A stretch of 64,000 nucleotides of DNA from Ralstonia pickettii (GCF_030582395.1 NZ_CP104383.1:248001-312000); one strand, 5' to 3'; positions 28,641 through 37,628 are shown, counted from the first letter of the stretch. Translations and numbers: made by a program. Notes: generated by a model from the sequence alone, not told the origin.

Positions 28641-29372
28641 ATGCACCTTGCATCCAGATACGCCGCCCTCATTCCGGTCGCCGCACTCTGCCTTGGCTTG
28701 GCCGCCTGCAGCGACAAGACAACCGATACAGCCAAGCAGATCAACCGGGAGATCGAGACAACCAAGACCATCTCCGACCCGGTTTCTGCTCTGGCCAAGC
28801 TCGATCCGCTGCAGGGTAGTGGTCGAGATGCCCTGACTGGTTGCGAAGTCGTCTGTGGCGATATTGTGCAAGCCATGGCCAACCTGGACGACGCACGCAC
28901 GGCGCGGATCAAGCAAGCGATGGACCGGCTCACGCCGGCAAAGCTGGCGGAATACTTCGAGGGCGACTCGATGCTGCCCCTACGCGACGACATGGCGCCC
29001 CGCATTCTCGCGGCGGCCCAGGCTTCCACGGGTACCGCAGTCAATAGTCGGCTCCTGCGTGTTGCTGGCCAGATCGTGCGCGATGGAAAATACGTGATTC
29101 GTAGCTCCGACAAGGCGGCAGAGTTGTTCGCGCGCGCCTGGTTGGCGGGCGACCCGACCGCAGCGGCGAACAACGCGCAGCTCTACGATTCGTTGCATGA
29201 CCTGAACAACGCCTACCTTTGGGCGTTACGCTGCCGAGCCGAGTGCCATCCTGATGACGGCTACCGCCCGGTCAACGCGGAATCGCTACGCAGCCGCCTA
29301 TCCACGGCGGCGATCCGGCAGGCCGAACAGGCGGCACTCGACCCCACCGTGCTGTCTCTCGCTGGGCGCTAG
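28641..29372 (+). CDS. Lipoprotein with Sel1-like C-terminal helices
   Basis: A 243-aa protein with a lipobox (GLAAC, Cys at about residue 23). The middle is helical; the last third (DKAAELFARAWLAGDPTAANNAQLY, shown in part) resembles a Sel1/TPR-like repeat. It belongs to the plus-strand bactofilin cluster and should sit at the envelope. No precise function can be given. Confidence 0.7.
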   Translation: MHLASRYAALIPVAALCLGLAACSDKTTDTAKQINREIETTKTISDPVSALAKLDPLQGSGRDALTGCEVVCGDIVQAMANLDDARTARIKQAMDRLTPAKLAEYFEGDSMLPLRDDMAPRILAAAQASTGTAVNSRLLRVAGQIVRDGKYVIRSSDKAAELFARAWLAGDPTAAANNAQLYDSLHDLNNAYLWALRCRAECHPDDGYRPVNAESLRSRLSTAAIRQAEQAALDPTVLSLAGR

Positions 29373-29382
29373 GGGAACCACC

Positions 29383-30072
29383 ATGCGCAAGATCTCGACC
29401 CTGACCGTTGCCCTCGTGCTTTTGAGCGCGGCACAGGTCGCAGACGCCGGCCGCGGTGGCGCTGGCGGTAGCTCGACAGCAAGTCGTAGTGCCGGAGGCA
29501 TTTCGCGGTCTGCCGGCGCCAGCAAGCCCGGCACCTACCGACCAGCGACCAACAGCCTTGCGCAGACTAGCACGCCAGGCGCGCGGGCGCGCGGCACACG
29601 CCGCAGTCTGCTGGAAGGTGGCGCACAGCCCTCCGCTCATTTGGCGCAGGTTATCCGCGAGCGTGAAAGCAGCGGCCCGGGATGGCTTGGCACCGCGTTC
29701 CTGGTGGCGCTGCTCAGCCGCCACGATCTCTCCGACAGTGACCGCCACTGGCTGCAGGCCAAGATCGACGCGCTCGCCGACGACGAGGCTGATGACCAAT
29801 CTGGTCTCGAACCCCCGCTCGTACCCACTGTCACGTTCCTGTATGCCGGCCTGCAGGGCAATTTCATGACCGGTCGCGGGTCTACGATCCGCGTGACTGC
29901 GCACGGGACGCCTGTGAATCCGATTCCGGTGAGTTGCACCATGCCCGAGGCACGCATCAGCACGGAAGGACCCGCTGCGGTGATCGTCTGGGAACCGCGC
30001 GCGCCAGCGGCCTATGTGCTCACATGCCAAGCGGGCGGGCAGCGCGATCGACGCCTGCTCAAGGCCGGGTAG
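29383..30072 (+). CDS. Secreted Gly/Ser-rich protein of the bactofilin cluster
   Basis: A 229-aa protein with a signal peptide (MRKISTLTVALVLLSAAQVADA). A Gly/Ser/Ala-rich stretch is followed by a compact C-terminal domain with two Cys (SCTMPEA, LTCQAGG) that could form a disulfide. The start at 29383 was chosen because the longer frame lies inside the lipoprotein gene. No family was recognised. Confidence 0.7.
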   Translation: MRKISTLTVALVLLSAAQVADAGRGGAGGSSTASRSAGGISRSAGASKPGTYRPATNSLAQTSTPGARARGTRRSLLEGGAQPSAHLAQVIRERESSGPGWLGTAFLVALLSRHDLSDSDRHWLQAKIDALADDEADDQSGLEPPLVPTVTFLYAGLQGNFMTGRGSTIRVTAHGTPVNPIPVSCTMPEARISTEGPAAVIVWEPRAPAAYVLTCQAGGQRDRRLLKAG

Positions 30073-30192
30073 CAACCTGGCGCCGGATGGACTCGTCCTA
30101 CAAGACACACCGTACATCGCTCCGTGCATCGTTTTTTGCTCGGAAAACAGGGCCAGTCGGAATATCGTGTTGAACAAATCATTGGAGACGCC

Positions 30193-30480
30193 GTGGAACC
30201 CGTGAGCACCTTGATCGACTGGATTGATTGTCGTGAACGCAAGCCTTCCCCGCCTGAAACACCCTATAAGGAGTACCTGGTCTGGGTGGTGCAGTTGCTA
30301 CCGAATGCCGCCGGCGGCATGTACTTGCTGCAATTCAGCCGTGAACGCAACGACTGGATGCCGCTACCGTATGGTCCTGCCGGTGCACCCATGGTCGTCA
30401 CGCACTACAGTGAAGTTCTTGACGTATTGGGTTCCCCTGACCCCAAACCCTATGGCCCTCGAGGGCGTGAGTACCTTTGA
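30193..30480 (+). CDS. DUF551-like small protein
   Basis: A 95-aa soluble protein. The GTG at 30193 has GGAGA five bases upstream. It carries the DUF551 pattern: a W-x-x-(V/C)-x-E-R-x-P start (IDWIDCRERKPSPPE), a YLVWV strand, and an ending with WMPLP and VTHY. DUF551 proteins are common in phages and plasmids with unknown function. Confidence 0.6.
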   Translation: MEPVSTLIDWIDCRERKPSPPETPYKEYLVWVVQLLPNAAGGMYLLQFSRERNDWMPLPYGPAGAPMVVTHYSEVLDVLGSPDPKPYGPRGREYL

Positions 30481-30522
30481 GGCGGGCGCTGCCGCACTTG
30501 CTCTTCAGGATAGAAAAAGAAA

Positions 30523-30543
30523 AAGGGGGCACTTGGCCCCCTT
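30523..30543. terminator. Bidirectional terminator between convergent genes
   Basis: An 8-bp stem, AAGGGGGC...GCCCCCTT, with a 5-nt loop lies between convergent genes. On the minus strand it is followed by TTTTTCTTTTTC; on the plus strand the T-tract is weak. Confidence 0.8.
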
Positions 30544-30654
30544 GGTTTGCACCCCCACCATCGGGTGGGTTCTGACACACGCGTTTACCGCGTTCAGGAT
30601 AAATCCACAGAAAGCCGCTTCGCGCATCAGCCCTTTCGCCATGCCTAGCGCAAA

Positions 30655-31059
30655 TCAGGCCGCTGGTCCGGGCACCAGGATGAGCGTGTGCAACTCTTCA
30701 GCCGTGAACAGCCGGCTGATCGAGATCCAGGGCCGGCGCTCTGCGTCGCCATCACCATAGAAGGACACAAACGGTACGTGTCCATCCATGAGGCAGTGGA
30801 AGCGCCGCTTCGCGCTGCCGCCCTGCTCGATCTCGAAATCCGCGCCGTGCTGCAGTTCGAAGATCACTGATCCCTGTCGATACTGCACCGGCTGGCCATC
30901 GCGGCCACCGGCCGCGCCGATCAGTGCGGATTCGAACCAGTCGTCAAACCCGAGATCCGTACCACCCTCTTCTACAGCCTGTTTCCAGCGGCCAATCCAC
31001 CCGAGGTCGGCCGCGCGAGGAAGAGACTCGATGTCGATCGGCTCTTCTTTGTCCATCAT
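30655..31059 (-). CDS. Uncharacterised 134-aa protein
   Basis: An acidic soluble protein with an AGGAG site before ATGATG. Notable segments are IGRWKQAVEEGG, GFDDWFESALIG and a C-terminal TAEELHTLILVPG. It is read in the same direction as the VWA/MoxR trio but separated from it by a gene-poor gap of 140 bp. No family was recognised. Confidence 0.65.
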   Translation of the reverse strand: MMDKEEPIDIESLPRAADLGWIGRWKQAVEEGGTDLGFDDWFESALIGAAGGRDGQPVQYRQGSVIFELQHGADFEIEQGGSAKRRFHCLMDGHVPFVSFYGDGDAERRPWISISRLFTAEELHTLILVPGPAA

Positions 31060-31176
31060 GATGTTGCTCCTCCGGGCACAGGACTAGATATGTCGAGTGC
31101 CACAAAAATTTTGATCGATTTCGGCACGCGGTCAAATTGGGCGGAACACCCACCAACCGATGCCGGAGCAAAGAAA

Positions 31177-31198
31177 TGCCCCGGGATGGCCCGGGGCA
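31177..31198 (-). terminator. Hairpin after the VWA/metallopeptidase gene
   Basis: A 9-bp stem, TGCCCCGGG...CCCGGGGCA, lies five bases after the stop and is followed by TTTCTTT on the minus strand. It probably ends the MoxR-DUF3150-VWA operon. Confidence 0.75.
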
Positions 31199-31202
31199 AT
31201 GG

Positions 31203-32420
31203 TCAGACGATGACCTCGATGCAATCGCCGAATGGCGGGGTATGGATTCTGCGCAACGGTGTGGTTGAGGCCCACAGCACCGGATACTCCGGCGGCACTT
31301 CGGGGAACGTGCCATACATGTCCGTCAGATAGGCGAGAAACGCCGGCCGAAAGCCCTGTTCCTCCACCCACTCGAACGGCGGTGCGAAGCAGGTACCGCC
31401 GCCGCCTTTCACAGGCGCCAGTTCAAGCGCATCACCGGGCTCGAACACCTGCACCTGCGTGACACGCGCGTCACAGTCGATGACGATCAGCCGCGATGGC
31501 TTCACTTCATCGAAAACGCGGTGGATCTCGGATGCGAACTGGCGTTGCGTTTCATCGAACACCGAGCCACTCGAATCGCGCACAAACACGGCGTCCCCCA
31601 CCCGCCGGCTATGAAGCGCCGGCAAATAGAGACCAAGGTGCGTGAAGCGGCGGTTCGGTATCGACCAGCTGTAGTCGGCTTGGGCCGACTCGCTTGCAAA
31701 GCGCGCGAGGGCCGCACGCCAATCGACCGCCGGCGTAACCAGTTGGTCAACCACGGTCTGCAGATCCGCACCGAACTTGCCGCGCATCTTGGCCACCTGC
31801 GCAGCCTTCATCGCCGCGACTTTCCACTGCGTCTCCGTCGAGGCCTGGTCATTGCCGCGATCCTTGCGGATGTCGCCGGGCTCATACGTCGGGCTGCCGT
31901 CGGCGTTGCCACCTTCGGCAGCGCCCTGCCCTTGTGCCGCATCGGATGCGTTCGGGTCGCGCGATGGCAGCCCAGCGCCCGTACCGCGAGCGCCCTGGGC
32001 CTGAGGCTCTTGGGGAGCCTCAGGTGGCCGTTCCTGGCGGAGCACCGCATAAATCTCCTCTGCTGACTTGCCAGTGAAGCGTTCCTCCAGCAGTGCGCCT
32101 TTCGGGAGCTTCAAGTTGGCAGCGAGCACAACCGGATTGACCGCATAGTCACAGGCCGCGTTCCACAGCTTCTGATCGCGATTGCCACGCCGCCAGCAAT
32201 GCCCGCTGGCGGGGTGCAGCACCTCATGAGCGAGACACCCACGCAGTTCAAGATCGTCCAAGGTGGCCACGAACTGCGCGTTGTAGCCAAGCGCCCGGCC
32301 GTCAACCCAGAACGTGTGGCACGTGGGGTCTTCGACAGGCTTCAGACGAAGCGCCAGCGCCCCGAAGAAAGGGTGGTTCAGCACCAGTTGACCACGCTGC
32401 TTGATGATCCGTTCGAGCAT
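31203..32420 (-). CDS. DUF2201-type putative metallopeptidase with C-terminal VWA-like domain
   Basis: A 405-aa protein. The N-terminal half holds a zinc motif HEVLHPASGH (H-E-x-x-H-x4-H) as in VWA-containing metallopeptidases of the DUF2201 type. A Pro/Gln/Gly-rich linker follows. The C-terminal half contains a MIDAS-like DSSGS and a TDMYG segment typical of VWA-like folds. It is the third gene after a MoxR-type ATPase and a DUF3150 protein. MoxR ATPases remodel VWA partners, so the three are likely one machine. Confidence 0.78.
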   Translation of the reverse strand: MLERIIKQRGQLVLNHPFFGALALRLKPVEDPTCHTFWVDGRALGYNAQFVATLDDLELRGCLAHEVLHPASGHCWRRGNRDQKLWNAACDYAVNPVVLAANLKLPKGALLEERFTGKSAEEIYAVLRQERPPEAPQEPQAQGARGTGAGLPSRDPNASDAAQGQGAAEGGNADGSPTYEPGDIRKDRGNDQASTETQWKVAAMKAAQVAKMRGKFGADLQTVVDQLVTPAVDWRAALARFASESAQADYSWSIPNRRFTHLGLYLPALHSRRVGDAVFVRDSSGSVFDETQRQFASEIHRVFDEVKPSRLIVIDCDARVTQVQVFEPGDALELAPVKGGGGTCFAPPFEWVEEQGFRPAFLAYLTDMYGTFPEVPPEYPVLWASTTPLRRIHTPPFGDCIEVIV

Positions 32421-32429
32421 GGCCACACC

Positions 32430-33353
32430 TCACGAGGCAAGGAGGAAACTGAGCGCAGACGAATCGCCAAGTGCCGGTGCTGCCGGCGTGCTGAGCGCGC
32501 CGGTCATGTACACCGCCATCTGCGCCTCGATCTCCATCGCCTTCTCCGCCACCTTCTGGCGAAGATCGGCCGAATCCTTCAATTCGGCGCCCGTGTAGCA
32601 AGCCAGGTGATTGCGCGTCTCGTTCAGGATGTCCGTCAATGCCGGATCCTGTGTGAAGTTCAACGTCGGAAGCAGGTCACACAGTTCGCGCACCTTGTCG
32701 ACAACGCCCAGCCGGACGTTGCGTCCCGCGTACAGACGGTTGGCGAAGTGCTGCACAGCGTCGTAGAGGCGGCCGACGATGTCTTCGTTGGCCGTCTTGA
32801 CCGCGCTGAACACCCGCTCGTCCATATCCGCCTTGATGCCGTCCAGCACGTTGGCCGGCAAGTTGATGCCGAACTGGCTTGCGTCCGGAAACGGCAAGGG
32901 AGACAGGCGTATACCGAACTTGGTCGACAGCGCTTCGAGGGTCGGGTAGTCCGCCTCGGTATAGAGCCCGTTGAGAGCACCCTTGGCCTGCTCCTTCAAC
33001 GCTGGGTATTCGGCGAGAAAGGCTGACGTGGCTTCACGGAACTCGTCTTGAAACTCGCGCAGCCGGTCAGCGACCTTTAGGTAAACAGCCGTGGGCAGCA
33101 AACGCACGCCAAGCTGGTCGTATTCGAGGGTGTGCGCATTGAAGAAGGCACGTGCTTGCGTGGCGATGCTGCACACGCTCTTGTAAGAAATGGCATCGTC
33201 GGTCAGGAGCTTCTTGTTGAAGCGCCCGATGTCTTTGGTGGCGTGGTTCTTTTCCACCTCTTCCGTGGCGCGGGTATCGAAGCGACGTGCGCGCCAAACG
33301 GAGATGCCAAGGGATGCGAGCATGACACGCTCGTGAACGTTGAGGATGTTCAT
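32430..33353 (-). CDS. DUF3150-family protein
   Basis: A 307-aa helical soluble protein. The start at 33353 (MNILNVHERVMLASLGISVW) fits the DUF3150 pattern: the N-terminal segment with SVWRARRFD, then KKLLTDDAISYK and a long helical C-terminus. It sits between the MoxR-type ATPase and the VWA/metallopeptidase, a common order on plasmids. Its function is unknown; it may be the substrate or scaffold of the ATPase. Confidence 0.7.
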   Translation of the reverse strand: MNILNVHERVMLASLGISVWRARRFDTRATEEVEKNHATKDIGRFNKKLLTDDAISYKSVCSIATQARAFFNAHTLEYDQLGVRLLPTAVYLKVADRLREFQDEFREATSAFLAEYPALKEQAKGALNGLYTEADYPTLEALSTKFGIRLSPLPFPDASQFGINLPANVLDGIKADMDERVFSAVKTANEDIVGRLYDAVQHFANRLYAGRNVRLGVVDKVRELCDLLPTLNFTQDPALTDILNETRNHLACYTGAELKDSADLRQKVAEKAMEIEAQMAVYMTGALSTPAAPALGDSSALSFLLAS

Positions 33354-33377
33354 GGAAATAGCCTCTTGAAATGAAAA

Positions 33378-33399
33378 GCGGCGAGCCAAAGCTCGCCGC
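33378..33399 (-). promoter_or_regulatory. GC-rich leader hairpin before the DUF3150 gene
   Basis: A 9-bp stem, GCGGCGAGC...GCTCGCCGC, with a CAAA loop, flanked by ATGGGATG on its 3' (plus-strand) side. It belongs to the second hairpin class found next to start codons across this region. Confidence 0.55.
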
Positions 33400-33429
33400 A
33401 TGGGATGTACTGCTTGAAAGGGAACCGGT

Positions 33430-34494
33430 TTACCGGCCGTCCATCGCGGCACCGATCCAGCCGGATTGCGCTGCAATGAAAGCCGGCACGGAAACGATAG
33501 ACTCGTCACGGCGGATCGCGTCGCTGATCATCATCGTTGCGCAGTCACCGTCACCGCCCGCTTGCATGCGGTCGGCGTAGACGAGGACGCGATCGATGTT
33601 CGCGACCGTGGTTTGACTCGCAACTGCCGTCGCAATCCCGATGCGCGCCGAGGGCTCCTCCGGGATGGAGGCAGTGTCCGGCGCAAACAGAACGCTTGCC
33701 ACAGAGGGGAGACTGCGAAAGGTCTCGCGAAACGCCTGGAACTCGGTCGCGGCACCAGCGCCGACAGCACCGGTGAACACGATTGCTTCCAAGCCAGCTG
33801 GCACCACGGGCATCTGCTTCCCAACCGCGCCCCAGCCTCGCGGCGACGGCAGGTTCTCGATATCACGCGTGCGCTCCTTCGCCACCAGCAGATCCGGCTT
33901 GAAGCGCAGGAACGCGATCAGTTCAGCGGGAAGCTGCGACTTCACAGCCCATGCCGCCCAGGCATCAACGTTTGGCACAAGCTCGACGATGGTCGCAAAC
34001 CGCGACTTCACCGGATCGAGAATGCCAGACACGCCGGCGTTGTCGGTCCGGCGATTCGTCGCCGCCAAGAACGTCACATGCTCGGGAAGCTTGTGCTCGC
34101 CGATGCGGCGCGCGAGCAGCAGTTGCATCTTGGCGGCTTGAACCGCCTGAGACGCTTGACCGAGGTCGTCGAAGAACCAGACCAACGGCTCTTTCGCGTG
34201 TAACACCCTCTCCAGATCCCCGAACGGCAGGAACCTGGCGGATTGGCCATCCGCGCCGGGGAACGGCAGGCCCTTGGAGTCTGTCGGGTCCTCGACCACC
34301 GGATGCGAGATCAGCAGGTCGTAGCCGGCGCGCTCTGCAGCCGCGGCTGCGATGTCGGATTTCCCGACACCTGGCGCGCCAGTCACGAGCACGGGCAGGT
34401 GTGCCGGAATGTAGGCAGCCAACAGGGTCTCCAGTTGCGACGGGGAAACCTGATTGGTGAGGGGCGTAACTTGATCGGTAAGGGTATTGTCCAT
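33430..34494 (-). CDS. MoxR/CobS-type AAA+ ATPase
   Basis: A 354-aa AAA+ ATPase. It shows Walker A GAPGVGKSD (about residues 39-47), Walker B LVWFFDD with two acidic residues, and a sensor segment AATNRR. The MoxR/CobS class works with VWA-domain partners as a chaperone or insertase. It heads the trio with DUF3150 and the VWA/metallopeptidase. Its leader carries element copy C and a GC hairpin. Confidence 0.85.
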   Translation of the reverse strand: MDNTLTDQVTPLTNQVSPSQLETLLAAYIPAHLPVLVTGAPGVGKSDIAAAAAERAGYDLLISHPVVEDPTDSKGLPFPGADGQSARFLPFGDLERVLHAKEPLVWFFDDLGQASQAVQAAKMQLLLARRIGEHKLPEHVTFLAATNRRTDNAGVSGILDPVKSRFATIVELVPNVDAWAAWAVKSQLPAELIAFLRFKPDLLVAKERTRDIENLPSPRGWGAVGKQMPVVPAGLEAIVFTGAVGAGAATEFQAFRETFRSLPSVASVLFAPDTASIPEEPSARIGIATAVASQTTVANIDRVLVYADRMQAGGDGDCATMMISDAIRRDESIVSVPAFIAAQSGWIGAAMDGR

Positions 34495-34529
34495 GGGGTA
34501 TCACTTGACGAAAACCCACGGAATCCACG

Positions 34530-34609
34530 CCCACAGGGAGTAGACCCCTGTGGGATGGTTGAAGAAACGGCCGATGCTGCCGGCGTTGGATCGATGCGTC
34601 GGAGACGCG
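34530..34609 (-). promoter_or_regulatory. Leader of the MoxR-type operon: GC hairpin plus dispersed element copy C
   Basis: Element copy C (TCGATGCGTC-GGA-GACGCG) is at 34591-34609. A 9-bp hairpin, CCCACAGGG...CCCTGTGGG, at 34530-34554 is followed by ATGG, 36 nt from the start codon. No -10-like hexamer sits at the standard distance. Confidence 0.65.
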
Positions 34610-34723
34610 AGGAAAAACAGTGTTTGGGTTGGCTCAGGCCAGTCCGAACAGCGCTTTTCAGCAAGGAGAGGTTAGCAGGTTGCGCGGCGCGGCGCCACAC
34701 GCGCAAGGGGGTAGAAACGGCCG

Positions 34724-34750
34724 CCCTGCCCCCGTGATGGAGGGGCAGGG
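34724..34750 (-). terminator. Hairpin after the 512-aa gene
   Basis: A 9-bp stem, CCCTGCCCC...GGGGCAGGG, with a 9-nt loop, followed by a short GTTT tract on the minus strand. It is probably a terminator. Confidence 0.6.
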
Positions 34751-34774
34751 ACTGGCGCGTGAAAGAGATTGGCG

Positions 34775-36313
34775 TCAGGCGTACGCCGGCACACGCTCTG
34801 CCGGTGTACTCAAGCAAGCGCGTGCATAGTCCAGGGTGCCGTCCTTCACCTTCAGTGGCCTGCCCAGGTCGCGCTTCGGATCGACGAAGAGGTAGCTGAC
34901 AGCATTGCCGCGCCGCGAAGGAACAATCTGCGAGAAGCCTTCCGCGATGCACAGGTCGACGTACTGCTTGCCGGTCATGACCTGCCCACCGCCGACGGAA
35001 TAGCGTACCGACTCAGCAGTCTTCTTTGCCTGCTCCATGGCCTCAATGCGGCGCTTCTCCGCCTTGGCCTCGGCCGCATGCTGCTCCCACACGTCCTGCT
35101 CCTGCTGGGCGAACCCGCACATGCTGAAGATGGCGCGCCGGCGCGCTGCTCCCGTTACCGTCAGCAGGTTGACCCCGATGACTTCACGAATGGCGCGCTT
35201 GCTCGATTTGTTGTTGGGCTGGTCCAGAATCTCGAGCAGCCCAGCGACATTACGCTCCAACAACAGCGAGGCAATCATGTTGCCGTAGTGGTAGTTTCTG
35301 CAATTGCGTTGGCGCTCGGCCATCATCATCTGCAGCTCGAAACGGCGCTTCGAAAGGTTACCGTCCTCCCGCTCCTGCCGAAGCCGCGCCACCGTCTTCT
35401 CATACACGCTCTCGTTGACGCACTCCGTCACGCGCTTGGCCAACGGCGAAAGCGGCTCTGCGTCAGGCCCCTCTGCGAGCTGAAGTGTCGGCGCCGTGAG
35501 TGGGCCGAGGATCTTCGCGTCGTAGAACGCGTCGTCGATGTCGATATAGGAGCTACCGACCGGCAAGGCCCGAACGATGGCGAGCAGCTTCGACACGTTT
35601 TGCTCGGTCATCGCCATCTTCTCGCGTCTGAGCACATCACACAGGTCCCGCAGCGTCTCCGCCGGCAGCGCGCCGCGTAGCACTGGGAACTCAATGAGAG
35701 CGTTCAGCCATTCCAAGCCGTGAGGGATCGCCGTGCTCGTGTGACGGTAGAAGTTGAGGATGCAATCCTTGACGCGCTCGCCACGTTGTAGCGCGTAGGC
35801 GACGTGCCATTCATGCCCCTTGCACGCCCCTCCGCCCGGATAGGCGTGTGGCCCGCCTGTTCCGAAGCCAAACCGGCGAAGTAGCTCGTCCGTGATGAAG
35901 CGCTGCGGACTCTCGACTTGGAACTCCGAGAAAAGCGAGCCCTCCTTCAGGCGTTCAGGATCGATCAGGTATTCGCTCTCGTAGGCCAGCGCGCTTGCGG
36001 CAAGGACAGCTTCCCAGGATTCAAAGCTGACCTCGTAGGGCCGCAGCAGCTTGCCGTCCGGTTTCAGGATGATCCGCTCGACTTCGGTGATCACGTGCAA
36101 GAGGATCTCGTGCACCGTGCCGTCGGGACGCAGCCCGATTCGGCCGCGTGGCAGACCAACGACGGGGATTGGACCATTTTCGACGGTATGTACAGTGAAC
36201 GAGTCCGCGGTGAATTTGCGCGGAATCGATTTGTCGGCGTTCAGGAGGGCCAAGACGCCGGCCATCGTTGTGCGGGTCTCGGTCTTCGTATGGTTGATGG
36301 TGATGATGTACAT
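34775..36313 (-). CDS. Uncharacterised 512-aa plasmid protein
   Basis: A large soluble protein starting MYIITINHTKTE at 36313 with GGAG upstream. It has an N-terminal beta-rich part, helical middle segments and a long charged helix (VYEKTVARLRQEREDGNLSK). The C-terminus ends SVGGGQVMTGKQYVD. There is no Walker motif, zinc motif or membrane helix. The leader carries a GC-rich hairpin of the shared type, so it probably belongs to the same regulon as the MoxR operon. No family was recognised. Confidence 0.75.
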   Translation of the reverse strand: MYIITINHTKTETRTTMAGVLALLNADKSIPRKFTADSFTVHTVENGPIPVVGLPRGRIGLRPDGTVHEILLHVITEVERIILKPDGKLLRPYEVSFESWEAVLAASALAYESEYLIDPERLKEGSLFSEFQVESPQRFITDELLRRFGFGTGGPHAYPGGGACKGHEWHVAYALQRGERVKDCILNFYRHTSTAIPHGLEWLNALIEFPVLRGALPAETLRDLCDVLRREKMAMTEQNVSKLLAIVRALPVGSSYIDIDDAFYDAKILGPLTAPTLQLAEGPDAEPLSPLAKRVTECVNESVYEKTVARLRQEREDGNLSKRRFELQMMMAERQRNCRNYHYGNMIASLLLERNVAGLLEILDQPNNKSSKRAIREVIGVNLLTVTGAARRRAIFSMCGFAQQEQDVWEQHAAEAKAEKRRIEAMEQAKKTAESVRYSVGGGQVMTGKQYVDLCIAEGFSQIVPSRRGNAVSYLFVDPKRDLGRPLKVKDGTLDYARACLSTPAERVPAYA

Positions 36314-36347
36314 GAACGTTGCTCCAATAAGGACTGGGGCAACGCGC

Positions 36348-36374
36348 CCCACCGGGGCGATTGCCCCTGGTGGG
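36348..36374 (-). promoter_or_regulatory. GC-rich leader hairpin before the 512-aa gene
   Basis: The stem pairs CCACCGGGGC with GCCCCTGGTGG (one bulge) and is flanked by GGGATGG. It is 35 nt upstream of the start codon and of the same type as the hairpins before parB and the MoxR gene. Confidence 0.5.
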
Positions 36375-36398
36375 ATGGAAGGAATTGAAGGCCGCGCG

Positions 36399-36779
36399 TC
36401 AGTGCGACTTGCGGCGCCTCTTTGTCGCGGCAGCAGCGTCGACACGCATCGCGACGACTTGGCCGATCAGTTGCTCGTCGGCAATGCGCCAGATGGGGAA
36501 CGTCGCATAGCCGCTGCGAATGACGCGCCCGGTATCAGCAAACGCGCCCGTGTGCAGCAGTGCTTGGCACATATCCTGCGGCACCAGCCCCGAAGAAAAT
36601 GCAAACTCGTCGTCTGCGAGCGGAGCGTGCCGGATGTTGGTGGACAACGAGGCATAGCGCAGACCGTCGTCCGCCGCGTGCAGATGAACTGCGACGTGCA
36701 TATCCGTGTAGAGCTGCACGGCGATCGTCACGCCCGCTGGGAATGATGCCAAGCCGGCACCGACGACTTGATGGCCCAT
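36399..36779 (-). CDS. Uncharacterised 126-aa protein
   Basis: Start at 36779 with AAGGAG upstream. It is a compact soluble protein with beta-rich segments (GVTIAVQLYTDMHVAVHLHA) and a basic tail (TKRRRKSH). No family was recognised. A GC-rich leader (CCCC-ATC-GGGG at 36807-36817) precedes it. Confidence 0.65.
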   Translation of the reverse strand: MGHQVVGAGLASFPAGVTIAVQLYTDMHVAVHLHAADDGLRYASLSTNIRHAPLADDEFAFSSGLVPQDMCQALLHTGAFADTGRVIRSGYATFPIWRIADEQLIGQVVAMRVDAAAATKRRRKSH

Positions 36780-36901
36780 GGAGAACTCCTTGTTGTACGC
36801 GGAGTGCCCCATCGGGGACGCACCCCGCGTGGGTTGTTGGATGAAATGGTGATGCGGCGGCGTCAATGACTGACGACCATCCTGCGACTTGAGGTGGAGA
36901 T

Positions 36902-37411
36902 TTAATCGTCAGCCTGGTGCCAATTGCTCTCGCGCTCCTTTGCGACTGCAACAGCCTCTTCAAGCGTCGGCACGGCTTCACCGTAATGCACGTCGCAATC
37001 TCCGCCTTGGTACGAGACTTCCAGCCCCGGGAGGTAGCCTGCTGGCGACTGCGCAACGCTCGCGCGTGTTTCGCGCAGACCGTCAAAGTCCATTCGCCAC
37101 CTGCCAAACCAAACGGTCGGTGGGTGACGCTCGGCGTATTCGTCATCTTCCTTTCCCTGCCGGCGGCCATCGCGAAAGTGCATCTCAAGCGAGCCGCCAT
37201 CGGCTACAAAGACCGGAATGCGGTCGCTATCGATGGCCTGCATTCCTGCAAGTTCTGCCGCCCATTCGGCACGCTCCTGCAGCTCCCGGCTGCCGATCGG
37301 GTCAACCGACGACAAGACGCGCGAGAGCGACATGAGAACGCTTGCCCCGAGGGGGTCAAGCTTACAGTTGTATGCCAACGCCTGGCATTCGGGTGAACGG
37401 ATTGAAATCAT
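36902..37411 (-). CDS. Uncharacterised 169-aa protein
   Basis: AGGAGG lies seven bases before the ATG. The protein is acidic and soluble, with VFVADGGSLEMHFRDGR and WFGRWRMDF segments and a helical C-terminus (LEEAVAVAKERESNW). The last part resembles short DNA-element proteins of unknown function. No family was recognised. Confidence 0.7.
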   Translation of the reverse strand: MISIRSPECQALAYNCKLDPLGASVLMSLSRVLSSVDPIGSRELQERAEWAAELAGMQAIDSDRIPVFVADGGSLEMHFRDGRRQGKEDDEYAERHPPTVWFGRWRMDFDGLRETRASVAQSPAGYLPGLEVSYQGGDCDVHYGEAVPTLEEAVAVAKERESNWHQADD

Positions 37412-37463
37412 GGTTGAGCCTCCTTAAGAGGGCTTTTGCCGCTTCGGCCAAAGCCGAAACGGC

Positions 37464-37492
37464 AAAAAAAACGCACCCACGAATGGGTGCGT
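37464..37492 (-). terminator. Intrinsic terminator
   Basis: A 9-bp stem, ACGCACCCA...TGGGTGCGT, followed by eight T residues on the minus strand. It ends the unit of small membrane proteins upstream. Confidence 0.88.
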
Positions 37493-37530
37493 CATTTGGT
37501 GTGGCTGGCTGGGCCAGCGTCGAGCAATCG

Positions 37531-37626
37531 CTAGTCGTTGTTGAGCTGACGACCACGTCGGTCGGCCCACAGCAGATATGCCGCGATCAATGTCGTGACG
37601 ACAGCGGCGAACATTCCGAGCGTCAT
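37531..37626 (-). CDS. 31-aa single-pass membrane peptide
   Basis: A small ORF, MTLGMFAAVVTTLIAAYLLW..., almost entirely one membrane helix with a basic tail. AGGAGA lies before the ATG, which overlaps the end region of the upstream gene. The good ribosome site makes it credible in spite of its size. Confidence 0.55.
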   Translation of the reverse strand: MTLGMFAAVVTTLIAAYLLWADRRGRQLNND

Positions 37627-37628
37627 GG

